Positions 26,379 through 34,725 are shown, counted from the first letter of the stretch. The stretch is 64,000 bases of DNA from Marinoscillum sp. MHG1-6 (GCF_024714475.1 NZ_JAMZMI010000005.1:62001-126000); one strand, 5' to 3'. Numbers and translations: made by a program. The notes: generated by a model from the sequence alone, not told the origin.

Positions 26379-27016
26379 CAAATAATACCTTTTTCGACAG
26401 CGAAAAGTACCAAACCAGCCACATTTTTACAGCCTGTTTTTTCTAACAAATTCCGTTTATGAGTCTCAACTGTACGAATACTTATGAAAAGTTGGTCTGC
26501 GATTTCCTGATTGGATAATTCCTGAGCGATCAAAACCAAAACTTCCTTTTCCCGATCGCTAAGTTCTTGCTCATAAGTCAGTCGCTCCTTTGATTTTCTC
26601 TTTGACATGCTTTGAATCAAGGCCGAATAAATCTCCTGAGCATAGTAATTCTCGCCATTGATGATTGTTCTCATGGCTTCCATCAACTCCTTTTTTGTGG
26701 CGTTTTTTAAAATGTAGCCATTCACCCCCTGTTCAATCATCTTTTTAATCTGGTGCAAATCATTAAACATGGTCAGCACCATCACCTTTTGATTTGGGTA
26801 CAGTGTCTGAATATTCCCCATCATTTCAATCCCATCCATTTCGGGCATGTTAATGTCGGTAAGTATGAGATCATAAGAATTCCCTTTGAGCAATTCCAGA
26901 GCTTCCAGGCCACTTTCTGCCTCGTCCTTGATCATATACTCACTTTCATCATCAAGGTAATTTTTAATAGCATCACGAATCATTTCATGATCTTCAACCA
27001 GCAAAATTTTATTCAT
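26378..27016 (-). CDS. NarL/LuxR-type DNA-binding response regulator, 212 aa
   Basis: The receiver domain has Asp54 in LILTDINMPEMDG and the acidic pair in LLVEDHEM. The C-terminal LuxR HTH is canonical (LSDREKEVLVLIAQELSNQEIAD... SIRTVETHKRNLLEK). The ATG at 27016 overlaps the last codons of the upstream kinase gene by 8 nt; a GTG nine codons earlier is less likely. The overlap on both sides shows it belongs in one operon between two kinases. The upstream NarX-like kinase is the expected partner. Confidence 0.93.
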   Translation of the reverse strand: MNKILLVEDHEMIRDAIKNYLDDESEYMIKDEAESGLEALELLKGNSYDLILTDINMPEMDGIEMMGNIQTLYPNQKVMVLTMFNDLHQIKKMIEQGVNGYILKNATKKELMEAMRTIINGENYYAQEIYSALIQSMSKRKSKERLTYEQELSDREKEVLVLIAQELSNQEIADQLFISIRTVETHKRNLLEKTGCKNVAGLVLFAVEKGII

Positions 27017-28736
27017 GTTTACGAGGAATAGGTAATTGTACACTTACGATAGTTCCATGCTGGTTAGATTTTATTTCAAAGATGCCGTTGCAATTTCTCG
27101 CCCGGTCTCTCATATTTCGTACTCCATTACCCAATTTTACATGGTCTACATCGAAGCCTTTTCCATTATCCGTAAATAATAACTTCATCAACCGGTCTTC
27201 TTCAAATATGCGAATGGATATTTTGGTCGCCCCACTATACTTCATACTATTGTTGATCGCCTCTTGAAGAATGCGATAAATCTGCCCAGAGATAAAGGGA
27301 GAAATCCATTCATCATCCAGTTCAAGATCCAAATCAATAATCTCACTATTGGGGGTATTTTCAATTAAAAATTCCAGAGCATCTAAAAATGAATTACCCT
27401 CAAGATTAGAGGTGGTTAGTATTCTTGAAAGGCTTCTAATATCGCTTACCGCCTCGTCTACTAACTTCTTGACCTTAGCTAATGGTACGTTGTTAGAATC
27501 CAAAAACATGCTAGATGCACTGAGTTTCTGACCTACGTTATCATGAAGTTCCTTGGAAATCTTTTCGCGCTCCTGTTCTTGTATATTGAGCAGTGCGTGA
27601 CTGGATTCTCGCTCTTCGGTAATGTCCTGAAGTGTTCCATACACAAATTTATGATCTCCCCTTTTGACTGGTTTTAAGACTATTCGTCCATATCTAAAAT
27701 CATCCTGACTAGTGGGGATATAACGCAGGTCCATCTCAAATTCGATCATATCATTAATCGCTTTGTCAAACCTCGAGGCAAAAACAGATCGGTCATCTGA
27801 AAAAATGGAATTGACAAGCTTCTTAAATGAAATGATATTCTGATCAGCCCTTAGGTTTAATAGCTTCATAAGATTGGCAGAAACCATCAGGATATCATTG
27901 TCTTCGTCAAACTCAAAACTTCCGGTATAAGTCTGGGCCTCTGCTTGTTGGAGGATCAAACGATCTTTTAAAGTCTTTTCCTCCAGGAGTTTTCTCCGGG
28001 TAATATTCCGAACTACCGTGACCGTTCCTTCCAGTTCATCATCAATTATTAAGGGAGATTTAATGATTTCAAAAATGGTTCGCTGTCCCAAAGAGTCGAA
28101 ATGATCATACTCAAAATTTATTGGAAGCCTGTTTTGTAGAACGTATTCAAAAGCATCAGCAATTTCTTGTCCGGGCAAAAAATGAAAAGCCTGTTTACCG
28201 AGTACATTATTCATTGCTGTATCGTAATAACGACAAAAAGAATTGTTCACCTGGGTGATAATTCCGCTGGTATCGGTCAACATGACCAAATCTGTTAACG
28301 AATTAAAAAGTGTATTGAAGAGCTGGTTTCGCCTTAAGAGCGCCACCTCAGATTCCTTTTGGCTTTTGATCAGGTTAAACTCATTATAAGCTCTATCCAC
28401 AGCGAGTGGTAGTTTCTCAATATTATCCTTGAGAACGAAGTCGGTTGCACCTTTCTTTATGAGCTCAACGGCCTTCTCTTCGCCCAGCGTGGAAGTAAAA
28501 AAAATAATCGGGAGATCTGCAGTTCTCTGACGCACAAAATTCAGCACATCTACTCCATTAAATCCTTTTAGGTTGTAATCGGTTATAATGATATCTACAG
28601 GCTTCTTTAGATGACTTTCAACATCCTCCATGGTCTTCGCATATCGAATTTCAAACTTCTTATCTATTTCAATAAATGATTTGAATAATTCAACATCTGA
28701 AGGATCATCCTCAACATAGAGAATATCAACTTTCAT
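27009..28736 (-). CDS. Receiver-PAS-PAS-histidine kinase (HisKA_3/NarX type), 575 aa
   Basis: There is no membrane segment. An N-terminal receiver domain (Asp53 in IIITDYNLKGFNG) is followed by two PAS domains (~140-250, ~265-375). The HisKA_3 dimerisation box has His398 in ISKELHDNVGQKLS, then an HATPase with YRILQEAINNSMKYS and DNGKGFD. This NarX-type core pairs with LuxR-type regulators, and the next gene is exactly that, overlapping by 8 nt. The N-terminal receiver suggests the kinase is an acceptor in a relay. A perfect dyad (28780-28800) lies 44 nt upstream of the start. Confidence 0.92.
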   Translation of the reverse strand: MKVDILYVEDDPSDVELFKSFIEIDKKFEIRYAKTMEDVESHLKKPVDIIITDYNLKGFNGVDVLNFVRQRTADLPIIFFTSTLGEEKAVELIKKGATDFVLKDNIEKLPLAVDRAYNEFNLIKSQKESEVALLRRNQLFNTLFNSLTDLVMLTDTSGIITQVNNSFCRYYDTAMNNVLGKQAFHFLPGQEIADAFEYVLQNRLPINFEYDHFDSLGQRTIFEIIKSPLIIDDELEGTVTVVRNITRRKLLEEKTLKDRLILQQAEAQTYTGSFEFDEDNDILMVSANLMKLLNLRADQNIISFKKLVNSIFSDDRSVFASRFDKAINDMIEFEMDLRYIPTSQDDFRYGRIVLKPVKRGDHKFVYGTLQDITEERESSHALLNIQEQEREKISKELHDNVGQKLSASSMFLDSNNVPLAKVKKLVDEAVSDIRSLSRILTTSNLEGNSFLDALEFLIENTPNSEIIDLDLELDDEWISPFISGQIYRILQEAINNSMKYSGATKISIRIFEEDRLMKLLFTDNGKGFDVDHVKLGNGVRNMRDRARNCNGIFEIKSNQHGTIVSVQLPIPRKHE

Positions 28737-28779
28737 TGGAGGGTATCAATTGGTTCTTTTGCTTAAACATCTCAATCAT

Positions 28780-28800
28780 CTGGTTTAAAAGCTAAACCAG
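28780..28800. promoter_or_regulatory. Perfect 8-5-8 inverted repeat upstream of the kinase operon
   Basis: CTGGTTTA-aaagc-TAAACCAG lies 44-64 nt upstream of the ATG at 28736. A dyad of this size suits a dimeric LuxR-type regulator such as the one encoded in the operon. No U-tract follows, so a terminator is less likely. Confidence 0.45.
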
Positions 28801-28942
28801 TTGTTTGATAGATTGTTTTAAGGTATCAAAAAATAATATTAATTATTCGAATTAGCCTATTTATTTCTGATGACGGTCACCTGTCAGTATTTATCAGCAA
28901 TCGGTCATCAGTTACCAGTTCACAGTAAACATTCTCCCTCAA

Positions 28943-29033
28943 TGTCATTGCGAAACGTCATTGCAAAGGCTGTCTGAAAGAAGCCTGAAACAATCTTCCA
29001 TGTAAGATTACTTCGCTACGCTCGTAATGACGG
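28943..29033. repeat. Dispersed intergenic repeat, cgtcatt...aatgac family, copy 5
   Basis: It contains gtcattgcgaa, then cgtcattgcaaaggctgtct, the gaaagaagcctgaaacaatc body, and the right end attacttcgctacgctcgta-atgacgg. This is the most complete copy, closely matching 1155-1225. Confidence 0.7.
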
Positions 29034-29084
29034 AAGGTTGGCAGTGTTCAGGCGTTATTTAACATTGTACAGCTAATGTCCAAC

Positions 29085-29200
29085 GCCAAGAGCCAACTGC
29101 TACAGCAAACGCTAACAGCCAAAGGACAATACCTAAAGCCAAACAGTCAAAGGCTACCGCCAAAAGCCAGGCGCCAAAGGCTAATGCAAACGCCAAAAAC
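29085..29200. repeat. Degenerate tandem tract of gccaaa/aacgcc words
   Basis: Over ~115 bp the strand repeats variants of gccaa[ag]gc and aacgccaa (ccaacgccaagagccaac, aaagccaaacagtcaaagg, gcgccaaaggctaatgc). It extends to the stop of the glycosyltransferase gene. A short related piece is at ~2812-2835 (gcccaaggctaatagccaat). It is not coding. Confidence 0.5.
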
Positions 29201-29202
29201 CC

Positions 29203-30627
29203 CTACATCGATGAGCTGGTAAAACCCTTTCTCACCTGCTCTCCCCAGGTTTTCTTCTTTCGAACAAACTTATCATAGTTACCCATCACGGCTGCCCATA
29301 CTGTAATCGGGTGATAAAAGATCGGTTCTAATAAGGCCGCCAGTAATAATTTCAGAAGCGCCCACCCCCCGCTATATTCACGATAGGTCATCTCCTCAAT
29401 CAACAAACTCAGCCATGAAATGAACACCGCAAAAGTGTATACCAGCACTAAGAGAATAGTAAAATGCTGCCAGTTGATCCAGCCAAGGCAGGCCAGCACT
29501 GCAAAATAGATCAACCCGAAAAACTCAATTAATGGAGCCAGCCACTCATACAACAGCCAAAAAGGATAGCTAAGCATCCCCATCAATCCATATTTGCGCT
29601 TAAACATTACTTCCTTGTGAGCCCTCAAGGTCTCAATGGTGCCACGAGTCCAGCGATTGCGCTGCTTTTGGAACACAGAGAGAGTGTCCGGTGCCTCCGT
29701 CCAGCACAGTGGATCCGGCACATAAGCAACCTTATAGCTAATACCCTGGTCTGCGACATATTTCCTCATCCGCACCACCAGTTCCATATCCTCACCCACT
29801 GTACGGGTATCATACCCTCCAACCTCTAGCACCAATTTACGATCAAAGAGCCCAAAAGCCCCGGAAATAATCAAAAGACCATTCAATTGCCCCCACGCCA
29901 TTCGACCTAAGAGGAAAGCCCGGATATACTCGAGGGTCTGAAAAGTAGGTAGCCATTTCCTGGCCAACCGCACCTCCATCAATCGTCCATCCCTGATCAC
30001 ACAATCATTAGCTATACGCACCACCCCACCAACGGCCACGACCTTTCGGCGTGTTTCTTCCAGATAAGGTTTGACCATCCGCAGCAACGCATCATCCTCA
30101 ATCACACAATCTACATCGATGCAGGCAACAAGCTCAGAGGAGGCATAGCTGATTCCTGCATTCAGCGCATCAGACTTACCACCATTCTCCTTATCTATGA
30201 CTTTAAGCTTTTTAAAGGCCGGATTGGTGGACTCATAGACTCCACGTACTTGTTTGTGAGGTATTTCGTCTAAAACAATATTCTGCACCGGAACCAGGCT
30301 GTAAGCCTCAATCATCCGCTGCAAGGTATTGTCCTTACTTCCATCGTTAACAATAACGATCTCGTAGTTATTATAATGAAGAGACAGTAGCGAACGAATA
30401 TTATCTACAATCGAAAGGGACTCATTGTAAGCCGGGGCAATGATCGAAATGCTCGGCGCCAATGGTGATCTCAGGATATTATCAAAATAGGTATTGTTGT
30501 AATGCTTAATATAGTTTCTGATAGACCTAAGGGAGACATAGGCAAGCACCAGGTAAGCACTCATGATCGTCATCGCATAGATGAAGATGCCATAGTTGAA
30601 AAAATTGGTGACGTAATGATATACCAT
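29203..30627 (-). CDS. Processive family-2 glycosyltransferase (BcsA/PgaC-like), membrane, 474 aa
   Basis: One N-terminal TM helix precedes a GT-A domain: SIIAPAYNES, IVNDGSKDNT, ENGGKSDALNAG, the DxD in ACIDVDCVIED, TVGEDMELV, and the QRNRW product-binding box of processive synthases. Three or more TM helices follow at the C-terminus. This is the organisation of poly-GlcNAc, hyaluronan and cellulose synthases, so it probably polymerises and extrudes a polysaccharide; the sugar is not decidable. The ATG at 30627 is preferred over a TTG two codons upstream. It is the last gene of a four-gene operon with a HEAT protein, a pseudo-receiver and a YaiO-like barrel. Confidence 0.9.
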   Translation of the reverse strand: MVYHYVTNFFNYGIFIYAMTIMSAYLVLAYVSLRSIRNYIKHYNNTYFDNILRSPLAPSISIIAPAYNESLSIVDNIRSLLSLHYNNYEIVIVNDGSKDNTLQRMIEAYSLVPVQNIVLDEIPHKQVRGVYESTNPAFKKLKVIDKENGGKSDALNAGISYASSELVACIDVDCVIEDDALLRMVKPYLEETRRKVVAVGGVVRIANDCVIRDGRLMEVRLARKWLPTFQTLEYIRAFLLGRMAWGQLNGLLIISGAFGLFDRKLVLEVGGYDTRTVGEDMELVVRMRKYVADQGISYKVAYVPDPLCWTEAPDTLSVFQKQRNRWTRGTIETLRAHKEVMFKRKYGLMGMLSYPFWLLYEWLAPLIEFFGLIYFAVLACLGWINWQHFTILLVLVYTFAVFISWLSLLIEEMTYREYSGGWALLKLLLAALLEPIFYHPITVWAAVMGNYDKFVRKKKTWGEQVRKGFTSSSM

Positions 30628-30637
30628 ACTCAACGAA

Positions 30638-31354
30638 TTAAGAAGCGACTGAAAATTTTTCCAAATGCTGCGTCAACCTCAGCATGGCCGGATTGTCTGA
30701 ATTTTTCAGTTTCTCCAGTTCTTCCTTTTTAAGCTTAAAAGCGCTTCGGTGTAGAATGGACAGGATTGAAATAAACGTCCATCGTGACATTAGTCCCATC
30801 CTGGCCTCCATTTCCATAAGCCCCCTCACCTCACCTATCTCTACAATCGCAATCTTGGCCTCCTTTCTAACGTGAAAGTTTTCATGCTCCAAAAGTGGCA
30901 GAATGGCCTTAACATCATTGGATCCCCCTACAATAGACAATTCAATGATTCCCTCCACGATTTCATGCCATTGGCGTGACTTGAGCTTGCGCTGAGATAT
31001 TTCCCGAAGGTTAAAAAGGTCATATAACGCCTTGCTGCGAGCTTCATAAACGCCGCTGAATGAATAGCACATCACTACCAGGTTATCCAGAAGTATTTCA
31101 ACCTGCCAGGTTCGTCTTACGAGCTTTTTAATCTTGGCAGCGTAATGTTGTTCTCTTTCAGGATAGTTCAAGGCTCCTGATAGCAGAGACAATAAGGTAG
31201 ACCTGAACTTGCGTTCTCTTTTGTGGGTAAGAATGTAATAACTTCGGTAAATCATGATTGCTATAAACACTGTAGAAAACAGCAATACATTAAATGCAAT
31301 TACCCAAAAGAGCCATCGATCTTGCGGTGCTACCCAGTTCAGCCAGTCATTCAT
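30638..31354 (-). CDS. Membrane-anchored HEAT-repeat protein, 238 aa
   Basis: A single TM helix (~15-37) is followed by a cytoplasmic all-helical region with HEAT/Armadillo-type helical pairs, best seen at DVKAILPLLEHENFHVRKEA and KIAIVEIGEVRGLMEMEAR. HEAT arrays are protein-binding scaffolds. The start codon overlaps the stop of the receiver gene (ATGA), and the stop is 10 bp before the glycosyltransferase start. It could therefore link the receiver to the synthase at the membrane; this is inference. Confidence 0.8.
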   Translation of the reverse strand: MNDWLNWVAPQDRWLFWVIAFNVLLFSTVFIAIMIYRSYYILTHKRERKFRSTLLSLLSGALNYPEREQHYAAKIKKLVRRTWQVEILLDNLVVMCYSFSGVYEARSKALYDLFNLREISQRKLKSRQWHEIVEGIIELSIVGGSNDVKAILPLLEHENFHVRKEAKIAIVEIGEVRGLMEMEARMGLMSRWTFISILSILHRSAFKLKKEELEKLKNSDNPAMLRLTQHLEKFSVAS

Positions 31355-31722
31355 TTCTTCACGCCCATTTTGTTAAGCACATTCTTGGCCCTTGCCACTA
31401 CCTCATTAGGGCTAAAGGGCTTATCAATAAAGTCAGAGGCACCGAGGCGGAAGGCCTCCAGAATTTTTTCCTCCAGATCTGCTTCACTGATTACAATCAT
31501 CGGGATATCACGACTTACGGCTGTTTCCAGTATTTCATATCCATTGCGGAATGGCAATAACTCTTCCGCTATAATCAGATCACCTCCTTTTTCAATCGCA
31601 TCCAGAAGTTCAAGACCATTAGTAAGCACAACCACCCGAAAGCCTTCAATTTTCAACCGATCCGTAAGTACCTTTCTCAAGAGCTCGTTCGGCTCAGCCA
31701 GCAGTATTGTTTGTTTGCTCAT
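31351..31722 (-). CDS. Single-domain pseudo-receiver (phosphoacceptor Asp replaced by Glu), 123 aa
   Basis: The fold signature is a receiver: LLAEPNELLRK start, MIVISEADLEEK switch, and FIDKPFSPNEV lysine. At the position of the phosphorylated Asp the sequence reads DLIIAEELLPFRNG, that is Glu53 in place of Asp. The acidic pair is reduced to Glu10. A Glu at this site often mimics the phosphorylated state, so the protein may be constitutively active or respond to something else. Four-base ATGA overlaps link it to both neighbours, so it is translationally coupled to the YaiO-like and HEAT genes. Confidence 0.85.
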   Translation of the reverse strand: MSKQTILLAEPNELLRKVLTDRLKIEGFRVVVLTNGLELLDAIEKGGDLIIAEELLPFRNGYEILETAVSRDIPMIVISEADLEEKILEAFRLGASDFIDKPFSPNEVVARAKNVLNKMGVKK

Positions 31723-32537
31723 GGCTCCTTTCTTTTTAAAGTAAAAAATAACCTTAATGTATGTTGAATGCGCTCATTGGAAACAAAATCATACCTTGTC
31801 CATTCATATGAAGCATTCCATCTCAACCTGTTTTTATAATCTGAATGATATGTGACTCCGAGTGTGAGCTGACTTGGGTTTCCTTTTACCGACCCGGAAT
31901 TATCAAGTAGGACAATCACAGAAGGATCATAACCATAAGAGGCATTGAGACCTGCATATTCAATATCCGACAAGTAATAACGATGACTCAAAATGACTGC
32001 ATAGTTGGCAAACTGGTTAGTCTCAAAACCGTAAGCTCCTACTCCTCGCAGGGAAGTCAACCAGCTTCCATAATATTTGGATAGGCTTGCGGTCAGCAGC
32101 CCAACACTACCCGTTTGATCAAATCTCATCCATCTGACTCCAATAGCGTGTTCCCATGTACCAAAAGGATTATTATACTCCACTCCCAACTTTCCCTGAG
32201 GAAATATACGATCAGGGGAAAAAGCACCATCCAGGTATAGATAATCTTCATTTTTAAATTCGATGTAAATATCCTGTTCCAGCATCCACCCAAACTGATC
32301 AAATCGGTTACTTAAGGTCAATCGAGGTAAGAGCGTCCATGCCTGACCTTTGAATTTCATCTCAAGAATGCCACTTTGCCAGTCTGAAAGCGTTTGATCG
32401 AACAAGTCAAGGCGATACCCCAGTTTGGTGTACTCATAAGCAAACAACTCTCTATCCGTCTTTTGAGCGTTTACCGACACCAAAGACAAAAAAAGCATGG
32501 AAAACATCCCGATTTTGAGACCATCCAATAAAATCAT
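31719..32537 (-). CDS. YaiO-family outer-membrane beta-barrel protein, 272 aa
   Basis: A signal peptide (MFSMLFLSLVSVNAQ) is followed by amphipathic strands with conserved aromatics: DRELFAYEYTKLGYRLDLFD, LTLSNRFDQFGWMLEQDIY, GTWEHAIGVRWMRF, and a last strand LRLFFTLKRK. This is the YaiO family, which in E. coli also neighbours a glycosyltransferase gene (yaiP). It is the first gene of the operon and is a candidate outer-membrane channel or anchor for the polymer made by the GT2 enzyme. The start ATG at 32537 gives a longer n-region than usual; Met11 is possible. Confidence 0.8.
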   Translation of the reverse strand: MILLDGLKIGMFSMLFLSLVSVNAQKTDRELFAYEYTKLGYRLDLFDQTLSDWQSGILEMKFKGQAWTLLPRLTLSNRFDQFGWMLEQDIYIEFKNEDYLYLDGAFSPDRIFPQGKLGVEYNNPFGTWEHAIGVRWMRFDQTGSVGLLTASLSKYYGSWLTSLRGVGAYGFETNQFANYAVILSHRYYLSDIEYAGLNASYGYDPSVIVLLDNSGSVKGNPSQLTLGVTYHSDYKNRLRWNASYEWTRYDFVSNERIQHTLRLFFTLKRKEP

Positions 32538-32710
32538 GGTACTACGTTGTCAAGTACTCGAATGGACTTTGTTTGATTTATCATAGGTTGATCATATAGG
32601 TGATTGCTATAGCAAGACGATAAACTCAAAATAATTTAAAAGGTTTCGTCCATTATTTGCAAATTCAAACCACACGAAGATTTAAACGTTAATACTTTCA
32701 AACAAACTGT

Positions 32711-32726
32711 TATGCATGCATAACAT
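32711..32726. promoter_or_regulatory. 16-bp perfect palindrome, operator candidate 1
   Basis: GTTATGCATGCATAAC. It shares the 12-bp core TATGCATGCATA with the palindrome at 32751-32766; the two centres are exactly 40 bp apart. It lies upstream of the acyl-CoA dehydrogenase gene. Confidence 0.65.
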
Positions 32727-32750
32727 ATTTGCTCATTCTGTTTGAAAAAG

Positions 32751-32766
32751 TATGCATGCATACTAT
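32751..32766. promoter_or_regulatory. 16-bp perfect palindrome, operator candidate 2
   Basis: AGTATGCATGCATACT. It ends 24 bp before the acyl-CoA dehydrogenase ATG (32791), where it could overlap the promoter. It is the second of a phased pair; a TetR-type fatty-acid regulator is a reasonable guess. Confidence 0.65.
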
Positions 32767-32790
32767 ATTAGAGGATAAATAGATGGAATT

Positions 32791-34596
32791 ATGGAAGCTA
32801 TAGCAAAAGAAGCATCAATTAAGGGCGGCGAATTCATCGTCAGAGAGACTGAAGCAGAGGAAATCTTCATTCCGGAAGAATTTTCCGAAGAGCAAAAAAT
32901 GATGGCTGCTGCCACTCAGGACTTTATTAATCAGGAAATTAATCCCAATATCAGCCGGATGGATAATTTGGAGGAAGGCTTTATGTCCTCGCTGATGGAA
33001 AAAGCCGGACAATTAGGCTTACTGGGAGTTACCGTTCCCGAAGAATATGGAGGGCTCGGTATGAGTTTTAACACCGGAATGCTCATCGCGGACATCGTAG
33101 CCGCAGCAGGTTCTTTTTCTACAGCTTATGGAGCACATACGGGCATCGGCACCCTTCCGATCTTATACTACGGCACTGAAGAACAAAGACAAAAATACCT
33201 TCCACTACTAGCTTCCGGTGAGTGGAAAGCCTGTTATTGTCTCACAGAGCCAGATGCAGGCTCCGATGCTAACAGCGGAAAAACAAAAGCCAAACTGACT
33301 GAGGATGGTAAACATTATCTTATCAATGGCCAGAAAATGTGGATCAGCAATGCAGGATTCGCTGATCTCTTTATTGTTTTTGCCAAAATAGATGATGACA
33401 AAAACCTCACAGCCTTCCTGATAGAAAAGTCCTTCGGTGGTATCACTATGAATGAGGAGGAAAAGAAACTGGGAATCAAGGGTTCCTCCACAAGACAGGT
33501 ATTTTTCAATGATTGCAAAGTTCCGGTAGAAAATATGCTTTCAGAAAGGGAAAACGGATTCAAAATAGCTGTCAATGTTCTTAATGTCGGTCGTATCAAA
33601 CTAGGATGTGGTGTAATCAATGGATGTAAATATGTGACTACTCTGGCAACCAATTATGCCAATGAGCGCAAACAGTTTGGTGTTTCTATATCTAGTTTCG
33701 GAGCAATCCAGACCAAATTGGCTAATATGGCCGCGAAAACCTATGCAGTGGAATCAGCCTCCTATCGTGCAGGTCAGGATATCGAAGACCTTATCTCCTC
33801 CCTGAAAGAAGAAGGTTTAGAACCTGCACAAGCCAAACTCAAGGCAATGGAGCAATTCGCTATTGAATGCGCCATTATTAAGATATTGGGATCCGAAGTA
33901 TTGAATTACATCGCAGATGAAGGCGTACAGGTGTACGGTGGAATGGGCTTCTCAGAAGAGGCTCCGATGGCACGCGCCTATCGTGATGCACGAATTACCA
34001 GAATCTATGAAGGTACGAATGAAATTAACCGAATGCTATTGGTGGGCATGATCCTTAAAAAGGCACTCAAAGGTGAAATCGACCTTCTGGGCCCCGCGAT
34101 GGCCGTCGGAAAAGAATTGACCTCTGTTCCGTCTTTCGAACAACCCGACCTGAGCCAGCCGATGGCACAAGAAAAGGATACCCTCCGAAAATTAAAGAAA
34201 TCTGCTTTGATGGTAGCAGGAAAGGCAGCAGAAACCTTCGGACCTAAACTTAATGACGAGCAAGAGATACTAATGCATATTGCAGATATGCTCATTGAGA
34301 TCTATGCTGCCGAATGTGTGATTCTAAGAACAGAAAAACTAATGAGTCGATACAGTGAAGAGGAAGCCAAACTTTATAAAGATATGACCACTTTATACCT
34401 GTTCGATGCTGTTCAAAAAATAAAAAACCATGGTGATGAGGCTGTAGCCTGTTTCGCCACTGGTGACGAATTGAAGGTACTATTGATGGGAATGAAACGA
34501 TTTACCAAAACGGAACCTGTCAACACCAAAGAATTGAGACGGTCGATTGCTGGTAAAATGATCAGCGTCAACAAGTTCCCTTACACTTTATATTGA
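32791..34596 (+). CDS. Acyl-CoA dehydrogenase (VLCAD/ACAD9-like, long form), 601 aa
   Basis: FAD-linked oxidation of acyl-CoA to enoyl-CoA in fatty-acid beta-oxidation. Motifs are GVTVPEEYGGLGMSF, CYCLTEPDAGSDANSG (acyl-CoA contact), QKMWISNAGFADLF, YANERKQFG, GVQVYGGMGFSEE and the catalytic Glu407 in ITRIYEGTNEINR. The extra ~170-residue C-terminal helical domain makes it the long, VLCAD-like type found in Bacteroidetes. It is monocistronic, with a strong terminator at 34627-34650 and two phased palindromes upstream, so it is probably regulated by an acyl-CoA- or fatty-acid-sensing repressor encoded elsewhere. Confidence 0.93.
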   Translation: MEAIAKEASIKGGEFIVRETEAEEIFIPEEFSEEQKMMAAATQDFINQEINPNISRMDNLEEGFMSSLMEKAGQLGLLGVTVPEEYGGLGMSFNTGMLIADIVAAAGSFSTAYGAHTGIGTLPILYYGTEEQRQKYLPLLASGEWKACYCLTEPDAGSDANSGKTKAKLTEDGKHYLINGQKMWISNAGFADLFIVFAKIDDDKNLTAFLIEKSFGGITMNEEEKKLGIKGSSTRQVFFNDCKVPVENMLSERENGFKIAVNVLNVGRIKLGCGVINGCKYVTTLATNYANERKQFGVSISSFGAIQTKLANMAAKTYAVESASYRAGQDIEDLISSLKEEGLEPAQAKLKAMEQFAIECAIIKILGSEVLNYIADEGVQVYGGMGFSEEAPMARAYRDARITRIYEGTNEINRMLLVGMILKKALKGEIDLLGPAMAVGKELTSVPSFEQPDLSQPMAQEKDTLRKLKKSALMVAGKAAETFGPKLNDEQEILMHIADMLIEIYAAECVILRTEKLMSRYSEEEAKLYKDMTTLYLFDAVQKIKNHGDEAVACFATGDELKVLLMGMKRFTKTEPVNTKELRRSIAGKMISVNKFPYTLY

Positions 34597-34626
34597 GGTT
34601 AGGTAGTTAAAGTCCACGCGACAAAG

Positions 34627-34650
34627 AGTCCTGCAAATGCAGGACTTTTT
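34627..34650 (+). terminator. Rho-independent terminator after acyl-CoA dehydrogenase
   Basis: agtcctgc pairs with gcaggact around aaat, followed by five T. Confidence 0.9.
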
Positions 34651-34725
34651 GCATTTCCCCTGTTGCACCTTTCTTTAGAGTCCAATATGCCATAATTTTA
34701 TCCAAAACTATCATAAAGGGTCTCA

